DNA of 64,000 nucleotides from Yponomeuta sedellus (Eukaryota; Arthropoda; Insecta; Lepidoptera; Yponomeutidae), in contig OW203732.1 in assembly GCA_934045075.1 (NCBI GenBank), forward strand, positions 16,523,889 through 16,587,888, written 5' to 3'. A program made the position numbers and the translations under genes. Each line of letters starts with the position of its first letter. The stretch's first letter is position 1. The notes below the pieces were generated by a model. That model did no database searches, had not been told where the DNA came from, and saw only the letters and a program-made list of their open reading frames with translations. Below, piece by piece: positions 9,099 through 18,912 of the stretch.

Positions 9099-9810
9099 TT
9101 TTAACTATTATACGGAGACTCCCAGTGGGAATCTAAACCTAACGAATTTAAATTTAAATCTAACTTCCGGCTGTAAATCTCAAAAGTAAAACTCTGAAAT
9201 CGTTAAAACACCAAAACTCCAAAGTTGACCAGTTTTACCCTATTATTGATGAGTTGATGACGTATTAAAAAAGAAATAACTAAAAACTTTACGTTATGAA
9301 AATTGATCAGGCTTACGTGAATCTAGTTGTTACAGCTGCTTGATACCTTGCTAAAACAATGCTCTGAAATACGCTTTCTTTACGTCGCAAGCGCATTTTA
9401 TAGAAAGAGCCTTCTTCATAATTAAATAATGTGTTATATTTTACTCTAGACTGTTAATGTTCCTGTAAACAAAGTCAGTTTCACAACAAGAACGCCACAA
9501 ATTCAAATTATTCTACACTTTGTGGTATCTTATTTATGCGTGAAGTAAGTAGACCGGGAGTCGGGTGTCATAATCAATTACTCGAGAGAAAGGTTTAACT
9601 CTGTTCCGGTAATGTAATGCAGTGCCAAGATACCCTTGTAAAACATACGCAGGAAGGTATTAAATTATATCTGCGCTCTCAATTAAAAGGAGATTAAGGA
9701 GGTTTTGTGCTAGAAAACGCTACTGGAAAAGATGAAGTAGTGCATGTATTCTGCTTTTAAACTCGAGTTACCTGACATAATTGGTTAAGGAATGATTTAT
9801 GCCTTGCCCT
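9099..9810. other. No recognised feature
   Basis: Unique-looking AT-rich sequence with no ORF of interest. Confidence 0.4.
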
Positions 9811-9814
9811 GATA

Positions 9815-10048
9815 TGCGGTTTGATTATGTAACTTTTCACGTAGAGCTCTGTGTGTAAAAGCGGAACGTTTACTTAACTCTATCGTATGAGGAGTAATAT
9901 GTGTATGTGTCACACATGGTGGATACCGCATTTTAGTGCAAAGGTACTCGACAGTGTTATTGAGTCACATAATGGTATGCCAGAGTCCAGTAGATGTTTC
10001 GTTTTTGCACACATATGTATACGTGAAAAGTTACATAATCAAACGCGG
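9815..10048. mobile_element. Fold-back/MITE-like element with 25-bp perfect inverted repeats
   Basis: A 25-bp sequence starting GTTTGATTATGTAACTTTTC (9819-9843) recurs as its exact reverse complement at 10020-10044. Weaker pairing continues inwards for about 30 bp (GTGTGTAAAAGCGGAAC against GTGTGCAAAAACGAAAC). About 176 bp lie between the perfect arms. No TSD was found, so the exact ends are unsure. Confidence 0.6.
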
Positions 10049-10257
10049 TGATAGATTTTTTTTGCGCTGATAGGATGTTTTAATACATCTAGTAGTAGCT
10101 AAAGTACAATAACACATACTGCTGGGCCTTCTGTCAGGGAATCAAAACCAGTAAAACTTAATGTGAAAGTCGAGCTACTGTCGACTGTAGCTATATTTTA
10201 AAAGAGCAGCAGAGGGTAGGTTGGATGGCAAGAGTGTAGGATTATTTTTAAAATGAT

Positions 10258-10311
10258 AAATTATTAACTAGAACTGAATTCTTTAAAGACTTCAGTTCTA
10301 TTTAATAATTT
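10258..10311. repeat. Hairpin, 21-bp arms
   Basis: 10258-10278 pairs with 10291-10311 with one mismatch (AAATTATTAACTAGAACTGA against its complement), 12-nt loop. No TSD or family match seen. Confidence 0.65.
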
Positions 10312-11700
10312 ACCAAGCTCTGCTTCCCACATTATTAAATGTTATTTATTCTATTTACAAAAGTTTATAACGTTGTTACGCTTAAAGTCCTTCTGTTTTG
10401 ATGTGGCGCTGTCTGTTAAATAATTTTTATGTATTAGATAAACTAAATGAAAATTTTTCTACGTTTGATAATGAATGTTTATAGAAGTCTGGTTATTGTT
10501 TACTATATACAACCCACATTTAAAAAAAACCTCGATAAACTCATAGAACAAAAGCTAGAACACCAACTACAATTAACGTGTTTCTGAAAATACGTTTTTA
10601 ATATAACACCGTATAGGCTGTATATGGTTATGCTACTTCTCTATTATGAAGTTAATAGGTACCATAAAGTCAGTGTATCAGCTCGAGCCCCCCGCAGCGT
10701 CGGCTCACTCAACACAGGCCAGTATAAGCCAAGAGCCTGCAGCCCGATTGTATCTCTCTCGAGCCACGTTAGGACGCGTCAACATTGTAAACAGCCTGTC
10801 GCTGTGGATACAGAATAGGAAGACATAAAAGGTTCACTTCAGATGTTTAATCGAACATATCTCGAAAGATACGTATCCCCAGCAGGAGATGATAACGGGT
10901 TGATGATGTAGTCGACATAGCGAAAGGCGGCTGAAGATCTGAGAGCAAAACTGCCAAATGGATTGGCGTGACCAAAATTATGTGCGAACCACAACTGGTA
11001 TTATAAGTGGACTGTATTGATTGTAGGGGCTGGCGGAGGTCTCTTGTAGAAGAATAATACGCTGGCACTATTGAGCTTGAACAGGCGGCTTTATTTACTT
11101 GACGCAATACGCAGAAATAATTAAAAACACCTAATTACTGTTTCTTCGATTAGATTCATGCAACATAGCGCAGCAGAGACCAGACGAGAGAGAGAGTTGC
11201 AGATGGCAGCACTGTATTGGCTACGTTTCAATTTTTATTTGTTTGTATCTAACACTATGCTTGACTGTGGATTCTGTTAATGAGTTGGTTCGATATATAC
11301 ATGAATCGCTAATTTAAACAACATGGAAGTGAAGGTCAAAGGGGTTTATTCAAAGTAGCATAAACACTGTAACTTAATTAACGTTAAAAGTTAAGCATAA
11401 CTAGTTAACTTCTTTTATATTTATATTATGTTAATATATATTACGTTATCTAAAGTGTTGACCTTTTATTCGCGAACTTGTTGAGAGTTTCATTTCATCA
11501 GTTCTACAGTAATATTTTAAAGCTGTACAGGTCAACTGTCATTATGTACTTTGAACATTTAATTAAAACTTCACTTTCTAACTAAAGCTTTCGTAAGCGC
11601 TGCAGATTATAAATGTTTATTTAACGGCGGCCACGTCCTGTCAATCCATGTCGATGGCGTATCTACTTTCCTTTAAGCTCTGCAAAGCGAAGCAAAACCT
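10312..11700. other. No confident gene; short ORF region
   Basis: ORFs of 60-86 codons at 10624-10828 (plus) and 10847-11107 (minus) are in somewhat GC-richer DNA without recognised domains. 11560-11700 has traces of a repeat (GCTCTGCAAAGCGAAGCAAA, ACCTGGTCGAAACT) also seen at 17868-17905. Confidence 0.35.
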
Positions 11701-11725
11701 GGTCGAAACTATCCGATATCCGATA

Positions 11726-11808
11726 TATCGGGCTTGGGTGGAATTTTTAGTCTCTAAATGGGTTTTTAAAATTGTCCTTAGCACGGATTAGTGCATTAAA
11801 AAGAATAT
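11726..11808 (+). mobile_element. SINE-A 3' end with 19-bp TSD
   Basis: An 83-bp 5'-truncated copy: GGGTGGAATTTTTAGTCTCT, AAATGGGTTTTTAAAATTGT, then GCACGGATTAGTGCATTAAA ending AAGAATAT. Perfect 19-bp TSD AACTATCCGATATCCGATA (11707-11725, 11809-11827). This copy defines the long-tail 3' end of the family unambiguously. Confidence 0.9.
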
Positions 11809-11827
11809 AACTATCCGATATCCGATA

Positions 11828-11905
11828 GGCCATGAACAGGGAGGAGTGGAAAACAAAAGGGGAGGCCTTTGCCTAGCAGTGGGACTCGAGGCTACAAAAA
11901 AAAAA
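11828..11905 (+). mobile_element. Non-LTR 3' end, family K
   Basis: Codes for REEWKTKGEAFA, stop, QWDSRL, the C-terminus of a non-LTR ORF2, followed by GCTAC and a poly-A run. Short flanking repeats CCGATA (11822-11827, 11906-11911) may be the TSD. It lies directly against the 3' TSD of SINE-A. Related to 52162-52312. Confidence 0.6.
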
Positions 11906-11949
11906 CCGATATACCTAGTTGCAAGTAAGTGAATCAGGGTTCAAATTTA

Positions 11950-12300
11950 TCAACAATAGCTTTTGCTCGCGACTCCGTCCGCGTGGACTTTTTTGCAACC
12001 CCGTTCACTCCCTTAAGAGTTAAATTTAGAGAAACGGCGAAACACGTGTTCAATCAATTGTGTTAAAGAACATTAATTTTAAGTTGCAAGAAAAGGGTTG
12101 CCGAAATTTGTACGGGAAGTACAAATTTCGGCAACCCTTTTCGCCCCCTTAGGGGTTGAATTTCAAAAAATCAGGTCGTATTCCTTGCCTACATTATATA
12201 TAAACCCTCTGCGCAAAATTTCAGCTGCCTTAGTCCAACGGCTTGGGCTGGACGTTGATGAGTGAGTCAGTCAGTCAGGACTTTGAATTTTATATATAAA
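11950..12300 (+). mobile_element. RTE/Helitron-type 3' sequence with internal perfect hairpin
   Basis: GCTCGCGACTCCGTCCGCGT, CCCCCTTAGGGGTTGAATTT, TGCGCAAAATTTCAGCTGCC, GTGAGTCAGTCAGTCAGGAC and a TATATATAAAGATAG end are typical of an abundant lepidopteran repeat. Inside, 12090-12113 and 12119-12142 are a perfect 24-bp inverted repeat with a 5-nt loop (GGGAA), a turn-around not expected in the element itself. Confidence 0.6.
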
Positions 12301-12680
12301 GATAGAGAGAAGATTGCTCTTCCATCTAGTCTCGCAACAGGATCACTTAAATTGACCTTCTATGTGACTCTACTAGTCTGCCGATGGCTGATCGACAAGC
12401 CGATCTGATGCTTCGATACTGCAGACAACATCGTTGTGCCTTTATCGTATTGACATCGAATATCGGCATCAAATAACGGCTCCAGGTGAAACGTTTTGAT
12501 AAATATTTCATGCAGGAATCGCTTTTCTGTATGGCGACTTGTTCGTAACTGTAAACGTGACCTATGTTTGGTGTTGGGATTATTAATAATACTACGATGT
12601 CGGCACGTTAAAGGATTGAAATTCTGGAAGTAGCGATGAGGTTCGTCACAGTTTACTTGTATTGGAAATGTAGTTTATAA
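12301..12680. other. No recognised feature
   Basis: Unique-looking sequence; no ORF and no family repeat noticed. Confidence 0.4.
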
Positions 12681-12935
12681 ATAGTTATATAATAAAGGGG
12701 TCTAATCGCGATTATTTATTTGGTAAAACGTAATTACCTTAACTTAGTAACATTTTACCAAATAAATAATCGCGATAAGACCCGTTTAATATAAAACTAT
12801 GTTTGAGCATCTCGAGTTATTAACAAATAATATTGTAATTAAAACTGTTTTAATACGGATTTCTCTCTTTTATTATATTTTTACAATTTTCCGACGTTTC
12901 GGCACTTTTACAGGTACCGTGGTCTCGGATGACTG
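12681..12935. mobile_element. Palindromic repeat (family M) continuing into repeat L
   Basis: 12698-12730 and 12751-12783 are 33-bp arms with two mismatches (TCGCGATTATTTATTTGGTA); weaker pairing extends outward to about 12681 and 12800. The right flank continues (GAGCATCTCGAGTTATTAAC) into the repeat L motif at 12880-12930 (TTTTCCGACGTTTCGGCACT, GGTACCGTGGTCTCGG). A half copy lies at 14343-14440 and an L copy at 55165-55225. Possibly the end of one larger lepidopteran element. Confidence 0.5.
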
Positions 12936-14342
12936 AGGTGATAGGCGTCTTTTTGAAAGCATTAACTGTTAGTTTACTACCCTCGGCAAAAATAACAAAA
13001 GTTTATTATGAAGTTACGTTCCAAAATAGGTAAATCAATTATTTTATATAAAGTCAACACTATTGATTATTAGTAATTGAAGTTAAAAATGAAATTTATA
13101 AACCAATTATTTTACATGAACTAAAAATATTAATTGAAATTAAAATTAACTCTACAGTTTTTGAACTAAAACTTTCGTAAGCACAACACATTGTAGACTT
13201 TTAGTCCGGACCTACTTACGGGTGTTGTTATATCTACAGTCACACTTTTAGCAAGGGGGTCTCATGCACTTAAGTACTGGTTCCCATGCTGCCGGTATAT
13301 TCCAGTTGGTATAGTCTAGCTCGTGTTAACCTTAGAAAATACTATAAATAATATTGTAGTTTATAAATGCTGAAATATTAAATACTTTGAAGGTAATCTA
13401 GAAGCAAAATAATTTTCAAATTGCCTGGAAAGAAATGAGGTTTTGTACATAACCTCTGTGGTATGGTGCTTCAATGGTAGAGCTAGTTATAGGAAGATAA
13501 AAAAAAATATTAAAAGAGGACGTGCTTGTTTGTGAGCGTATGTACACACGATAGGTGACAAATCCATGATGATTTTCTAAATAATTTAGATTGCGACTGG
13601 AGCAAAGTATACGCGATCGACGTCGCCGACCGACTGAAGCTGAGTATATTATCATTCAACGTTATCAACTGTTGAATTTCGATTAACTTTGTGCCCTGTT
13701 TGCTTCCGCTATGACTAGTTTCCTCATATCACAATATGTCACTGTCATATGTCAGTCAACTGATCGTGGATTAACTATAAGTTGGTCTCGACTGTTTAGG
13801 GTTTATTTCCTAAATTTTTTTAATAACTTAATGTAACTCATCATGTAGTCACGATCCTTTGTGTTTCGATAATTTATTTCTTTAATGAGCAAAGTTAAAA
13901 AACAAGCCAAAATTTTATTTTATAAAATCATATTTTAAAATAATATATATTTTGACCCTTTGAGTTTTTAAGCTATAGGTATGTATTATAAGTAATAAAA
14001 ATAATAACTTCTACGCTGCACATTCACTTTTCAGTTCCCAACACTAGGATACTGTGTATTATTTTAAAATTCATTATTTGTCTAATACTTGCTATTCAGT
14101 AATGAGGAGCCTCCCCAAACGACGTAGGTACTTACTGAGCTCGTACATCTGGCGCACCCTGAACCAGCGAATCCCTTACGCTGATTGGCAAATCCTTTCA
14201 CCATGATGTCTTACTCCCAACTTCTAAGAAGAAAAGTGACAAAATGACATTATTTTAACGAGAATATCTTAGCAAGTACTTGCCACTTCACTCTACCCGA
14301 TACCACGGCAACTGTAACGCTGCCAAAACGTCGAGAAATAAG
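12936..14342. other. No confident gene; repeat trace at 13186-13232
   Basis: 13186-13232 (ACATTGTAGACTTTTAGTCC ... TACTTACGGGTGTTGTTA) recurs in reverse complement at 17910-17945, so it is a dispersed repeat. A 79-codon minus-strand ORF at 13416-13655 has no motif. Confidence 0.4.
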
Positions 14343-14440
14343 GTAATTACGTTTCACCTAATAAATAATCGCGATTTAACCCGTTTAATATATAACTATG
14401 TACGAGTATCGCGAATCATTAAGAAATATTATCTTACCAA
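14343..14440 (+). mobile_element. Half copy of palindromic repeat M
   Basis: GGTAATTACGTTTCACCTAA, TAAATAATCGCGATTTAACC, CGTTTAATATATAACTATGT and GAATCATTAAGAAATATT align with the right half and right flank of 12731-12840. Only one arm is present, so it does not fold. Confidence 0.55.
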
Positions 14441-14880
14441 GAAGTCCACAAGCATCATTATCCCTAAACTGATTTTAAAGTCCATTTATAGTTCTACTCT
14501 ATCCGGCCGTTAGACAGTAAGATTAGCAACCCTGGAACACCTCCATTGAGTAAGCCCAGTATGCAGTATCCGTCAACACATCGGGCGCCCATAAATCTGC
14601 TGTTTAGGTTGTTGCGTGCCCGCAAGCGATGTTAGCACAGGCATCGAGCAAGATGAAAGTGCAGTAGGTTCACTTTGTTGTATTTAAATCGCATCTCATC
14701 ACACCAATATTACCAAGGTGAAATTTTGTGACTGTGTACTCGTATATTTGTTACTTCTTCACCTCTAAACGGCTGGAGAGATTTTAATAAAATTTATTAT
14801 AAAGTTAACTGACAACCTGGCTACGTTTTGCTGGGGGAAAATATTTTATTCCCATGGGAAAATCGATAAACCGCGGGCAC
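14441..14880. other. No recognised feature
   Basis: No gene or family repeat seen. Confidence 0.4.
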
Positions 14881-15270
14881 ACCGCACGGCACAACTAGTG
14901 TTAAATATAGAGAGACGACATTAATGTCTTGGGTAGTGAAAAATAACTGAATCCACGCGCAATCAAGTTGGAACCATCGACGTGTCAAAGTGAATTTGAT
15001 GCTTACAATGAACAACCATTTAATTCGCAGTCAAATAAAAATACAGATAGCTCATATTTTTTCTTGGACAGTAAAACAAAATAAAATTCACGCGCGATCA
15101 AAATGACACGCGCTATCAAAATGTCACGGAACCTGTGATGTGTCAAAGTGAATTCGATATTCACATTGCACACCCAGTTAGTTGGCAGACAAATAAAAAA
15201 TACAGTTAGCTCGTATTTCTTTCTTGGACAGTAACATAGCAAAAAATTCGCTCGCGATTAAAATAAGATG
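14881..15270 (-). repeat. Two tandem ~159-bp units of a dispersed repeat (N)
   Basis: GTGTCAAAGTGAATT occurs at 14982 and 15140, and TTTCTTGGACAGTAA at about 15061 and 15220, so the period is 158-160 bp. Both units also share TCACGCGCGATCAAAATGAC-type sequence and AAATAAAAATACAGATAGCT. The left flank (CACACCGCACGGCACAACTA, GTTAAATATAGAGAGACGAC) resembles lepidopteran RTE/Helitron sequence. Minus-strand ORFs of 64 and 79 codons are repeat shadows. Confidence 0.6.
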
Positions 15271-15519
15271 GAATTTTTAAGTGATAATTTTTAATTCGAT
15301 GATTGTTCAGAATACACAAGTAGTTAATCACGGTCAAATACAACGCAGTCAGTAAGGTACAACCAATATCAATGTACTAAGTATGTGGTTGCCGCATACT
15401 GGCTGTTCAAGAGGTATTTTGGGTGACATGTTTTTATTTACTGGAACCAAAGAACTTTCTTATCTATTTCATTTGCCACGAATTATCTGCTCAAATATAA
15501 CCTCACCGTTTGTGACTAC
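15271..15519. other. No recognised feature
   Basis: Start of a 75-codon ORF (15383-15610) that ends inside the neighbouring retrotransposon tail; no domain recognised. Confidence 0.35.
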
Positions 15520-15652
15520 CCATCTTCTCCACGTCACCTGTTGGTTGGCTAGAATAAAATACTATTTAGTATTAAGCCCGCCAATTGTACAATCTTTACA
15601 GGTACAATAAAGAATTAAAAAAAAAAATAAAAAAAAAAACAGCTGCCTTTTC
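15520..15652 (+). mobile_element. Non-LTR 3' UTR, family O
   Basis: CACCTGTTGGTTGGCTAGAA, TTAAGCCCGCCAATTGTACA and GTACAATAAAGAATTAAAAA with an A-rich end. The GTACAATAAAG signal before the tail and the spacing match O copies at 37271-37368 and (antisense) 20236-20335. Confidence 0.6.
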
Positions 15653-15682
15653 AATAAATACACTTTAACAGCATTCCATCCC

Positions 15683-16140
15683 GCAACCTCTGGCTATCCG
15701 TACCAGCGCTCTACCAATTGAGCCAATGGGCGACTCACGGCATCAGTGAAATTTCGAACCTCTTTACAATATTCACTGTATTACGTACAGGCAGCGACAT
15801 CTGACTTAAGCAAATTGCATTACTTACAGCCCCGACTACCTACTTTGCAGTTAGGTTTTACGAGTAACATCGGAACGATATCACTGTACCCACATGATTA
15901 CACTATTTTTATTTTTAATGCACTAACCCGTGCTAAGGAACAAATTTAAAAACCTATTTAGAGGCTAAAAATTTCACCCATGCCGGGATTCGAACCCGCA
16001 ACCTCTGGCTATCCGTACCAGCGCTCTACCAATTGAGCCAATGGGCGACTCACGGCATCAGTGAAATTTCGAACCTCTTTACAATATTCACTGTATTACG
16101 TACAGGCAGCGACATCTGACTTAAGCAAATTGCATTACTT
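15683..16140 (-). mobile_element. SINE-A head-to-tail dimer with permuted ends and TSD
   Basis: Two antisense units in direct repeat with a 315-bp period (CCCGCAACCTCTGG at 15680 and 15995). The insert starts within the T arm of the tRNA-like fold and ends in the body (GCATTACTTACAG), so neither end is a unit boundary. The 15-bp direct repeats ACAGCATTCCATCCC at 15668-15682 and 16141-16155 flank it; a few bases at each edge could belong to the element. The dimer inserted as one piece. Confidence 0.85.
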
Positions 16141-16155
16141 ACAGCATTCCATCCC

Positions 16156-16856
16156 ATTCTGATTGCGCTATGATCCTCAGTAACTCTTACGAATCTCATG
16201 CGGGCGAAGTCATGGATTTACGCAGTATCTGCCTGTCAGATGTTTGTTTTGAATGCACTTTAGTGAACTGATAGCTGTTAACAGTGTATTAACCGATCGT
16301 TAGTGTAAGAGAAGCCCCGGGGTAAATGTTTACATTAACAGCTATGCTATCGTTGCTTGTGCCAATGTCCACCATGCCGACTTTTTGTGCCTACCTCTTT
16401 TGTTTTGCAACTAGACAAACGGCTTCCGACGCCGAATGCATGCTCGATTTAAATGTAAATACACCAATTAGAACCCTTGCCGGGTTGTTCAACCTACTGT
16501 TTAGCCGTTAGCTGAAAGATTAAGTGATGTTTGCGGAATAGCTGTGTGATAGAGAAGTCGGTCAATGGACACGCTTATCAATAGTGGTGTGAAGAAAGCT
16601 TAGCTTAGATTGTACCGAGTCGGACTGTACTGTCTATTTGAACCCAGTGATGTTCTTTCCGTTAAATGTCCACAGTTTATTTCAGATTCACAACTTGATG
16701 AGTTAGGCCGCGAGAAAATATTGCATTTAAGTTTAGAACATGAATAAGCTTTGCGATGAATTTTAATACAATCCATTCATCCGTGTAAAGTGACCATATC
16801 TAAACTCGAGCTTTTAAAGATTGACAAACATACAAATTTACACATAACTGTAACTT
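16156..16856. other. No confident gene
   Basis: A 61-codon ORF at 16326-16511 has a hydrophobic start but no splice or family support. Otherwise unique-looking. Confidence 0.35.
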
Positions 16857-17139
16857 AAAAACCTATTTAGAGGTTAAAAATTCCACTCATGCCGAGATTT
16901 GAACCCGCGACCTCTGGCTATCCGTGCTAGCGCTCTTTCCCACTGAGCTAATGGGTGAAAATAGGTTTTTAAATTGTCCTTAGCACGGATTAGAGCATTA
17001 AAAAAATATATAATCATGTGGGTACAGCGATATCATTCCGATGTAAAACCTTACTGCAAAGTAGGTACTCGGGGCTGCAAGTGATGCAAATTACTTCAGC
17101 CAGATGTCGCTGCCTGTACGTAATACAGAGAATATTGTC
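16857..17139. mobile_element. SINE-A compound copy with inverted left arm
   Basis: Antisense tail and tRNA head (AACCTATTTAGAGGTTAAAA, GAGATTTGAACCCGCGACCT) switch near 16958 to a sense tail (AATAGGTTTTTAAATTGTCC, TTAGAGCATTAAAAAAATAT), which continues directly into the start of a sense unit (AATCATGTGGGTACAGCGAT, GCAAAGTAGGTACTCGGGGC) ending at AATACAGAGAATATTGT. The tail-to-start junction is another case of head-to-tail linkage. No clear TSD. Confidence 0.75.
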
Positions 17140-17511
17140 ATTTTCTCGCAATCTTCAACAAATCAATCAATTTCCATTCCAGTGGACCACACAATCCTAC
17201 CAGAAAATGACCCAACCACGAGAGGCATCCCAGCTTCGTGTTCCGCTCCGTCTTAATTTGCTCCAGGTCATTATTTCGAGCATTGTAACCGTAACTGTAT
17301 TGTGAATATTCCGTTGCTCGTGGTGCGGTCACCGTTGCCGCGTCCCTTGGCGCACCCGGTTCCCATTGTACCGTGGCCGGTGAGAACATTTGCCCAGTTG
17401 GTTCCTTCAGGTTTGTCCTAGCCAATAAGTACAAGTGTCCAGAAGACGCTTCGTTGCTCCTCTAGGGCTTTAGTTGCTTCAAAAGAGTTAGGCTTCCTCT
17501 TTATTCTAAAA
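17140..17511. other. No recognised gene
   Basis: ORFs of 95 and 98 codons overlap on opposite strands; both start in or near SINE-A and lack motifs. Confidence 0.35.
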
Positions 17512-17593
17512 GGAATCGACTGATGGTATCTATGGGCAGACCCTGGTCTCTGCCCACTCCTCCGGAATATAGGCGTGAGTTTATGTAATGTAA
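17512..17593. mobile_element. Repeat P fragment
   Basis: AATCGACTGATGGTATCTAT, GGCAGACCCTGGTCTCTGCC and GGAATATAGGCGTGAGTTTA belong to a dispersed repeat also at 19700, 27176, 40283, 55340 and 62625. Confidence 0.5.
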
Positions 17594-18072
17594 TATTTAA
17601 TTCCAAAAGGCCATAAGACCCATATTATTTATTATATTCTTTACAAATCGTTTGAACGGCCTTTTTCGTGTTCATATCATATTATGATGAGAACCCTTGC
17701 GTTATGCTCGTAACGTGTGCTGTTCGTATGTCTGGCCGCAGCATTTAAGTTTTTTCTACTCTAGCAAGAAAATTAACTTACGTCTAAACTTTTAAAATTA
17801 TTGTTGGCAATTATGCAATCTTATCATAATGGCTCTGACGTAACTTTAAAATGATTAAGCTCTGCAAATCGGAGCGAAACCTGGTCGGACTTTTCCGATA
17901 TTACAACACCCGTAAGTAAATCCGGACTAAAAGTCTACAATGATTTCAGTACAGATGGTCAGAAGAAGGTTTTCTCCCGCTGCATTTTTCTCCACTTCAA
18001 GTATGGCTGAAACGCAGCGGCTAATACAATACATTGACATTCAGCAGTCAGAATGTAAATTTATGTTTAAAT
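17594..18072. other. Mostly unassigned; dispersed repeat trace at 17868-17950
   Basis: AAGCTCTGCAAATCGGAGCG, AAACCTGGTCGGAC and ACAACACCCGTAAGTAAATC recur at 11672-11710 and, inverted, 13186-13232. Confidence 0.4.
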
Positions 18073-18084
18073 AAACTTTTAAAC

Positions 18085-18240
18085 GAGTCGTGTAGGGCGC
18101 CCTCTAACCAGGTGGGATGACGATTTGCGAAAATCTGCCGGCAGATGCTGTATGCGGCAAGCTGGAGACAGGGCGCTATAGCGCTCATTAGGGGAGGGAT
18201 ATGTCTAGCAGTGGACTAATATAGCCTGAAGAAGAAGAAG
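18085..18240 (+). pseudogene. Non-LTR ORF2 C-terminus, family F, with TSD
   Basis: Translates as GRPLTRWDDDLRKSAG, then RQAGDRALxRSLGEGYVxQW and a final stop, with two in-frame stops at x; a normal non-LTR ORF2 C-terminal end in this frame. A GAAGAAGAAG tail follows. 12-bp TSD AAACTTTTAAAC at 18073-18084 and 18241-18252. Dead 5'-truncated insertion. Confidence 0.8.
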
Positions 18241-18270
18241 AAACTTTTAAACTTTAAAATAAAACTTTAT

Positions 18271-18691
18271 AATTAACTTTTTTTTATAAATAAAACCGAC
18301 CTCAAATGCGTGAACACAAAAAAAACTAAAAATTAAAAAATAATTCCTAATATCTATTACCTAATACTATAATTTTCCTAAACTATGTCAAAGTAATTAA
18401 TGTTAAACCAGCTAAATATCTTAAAATAGTTATACTTATATACCTATTGCTTTTTGGAGTCGGTGCCAGCCGTATTAAGTTTAGCCGCGAACAAGAGACG
18501 TGCGGCGCGGTGGCGGGGGACGCAAGGCGCGAGGCGGGCCGCGCGGTGCTGCGGGGGACGCGTAATTACTTTGACATAGTTTAGGAAAATTATAGTATTA
18601 GGTAATAGATATTAGGTATTATTTTTTAATTTTTAGTTTTTTTTGTGTTCACGCATTTGAAATCGGTTTTATTTTTTTTAAAAAGTTAATT
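18271..18691. mobile_element. 421-bp fold-back element, 129-bp arms, GC-rich loop
   Basis: 18271-18399 pairs with 18563-18691 almost base for base (GCGTGAACACAAAAAAAACT, CCTAAACTATGTCAAAGTAA and their complements). The 163-nt loop holds an 80-bp block at 18483-18562 of about 80% GC, rich in CpG, with an imperfect 36-bp direct repeat (GCGCGGTGGCGGGGGACGC and GCGCGGTGCTGCGGGGGACG). No ORF. Nonautonomous fold-back type transposon. Confidence 0.8.
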
Positions 18692-18699
18692 ATTTTTTA

Positions 18700-18912
18700 G
18701 ATTTTTGTGTTCACGCATTTGAAGTCGGTTTTTTTTTTTAAGTTAATTATTTTATTATTAAATTTAAATGGGACCACCCTTGAGGTATTACCTATACGCC
18801 GAAAAAAGCCGGTTCATAATTGGCGGAGTTATCGCGTAACAAACATAGAAAAACATACGGGTCGAATTGAGAACCTCCTCCTTTTTTTGAAGTCGGTTGA
18901 AAATTACGTTTA
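18700..18912 (+). mobile_element. Related single-arm repeat beside the fold-back
   Basis: TTTTGTGTTCACGCATTTGA and AGTCGGTTTTTTTTTTTAAG repeat the outer arm of the preceding fold-back, then run on into GGGACCACCCTTGAGGTATT, CATAATTGGCGGAGTTATCG and CATACGGGTCGAATTGAGAA, ending TTGAAGTCGGTTGAAAA. This longer body is a common lepidopteran repeat; the 68-codon ORF is a shadow. Confidence 0.6.

Noticed and set aside
12860..12940. Hammerhead ribozyme of a Penelope-like element in repeat L
   Set aside because: I looked for CTGATGAG and GAAA cores in order and did not find them in either orientation.
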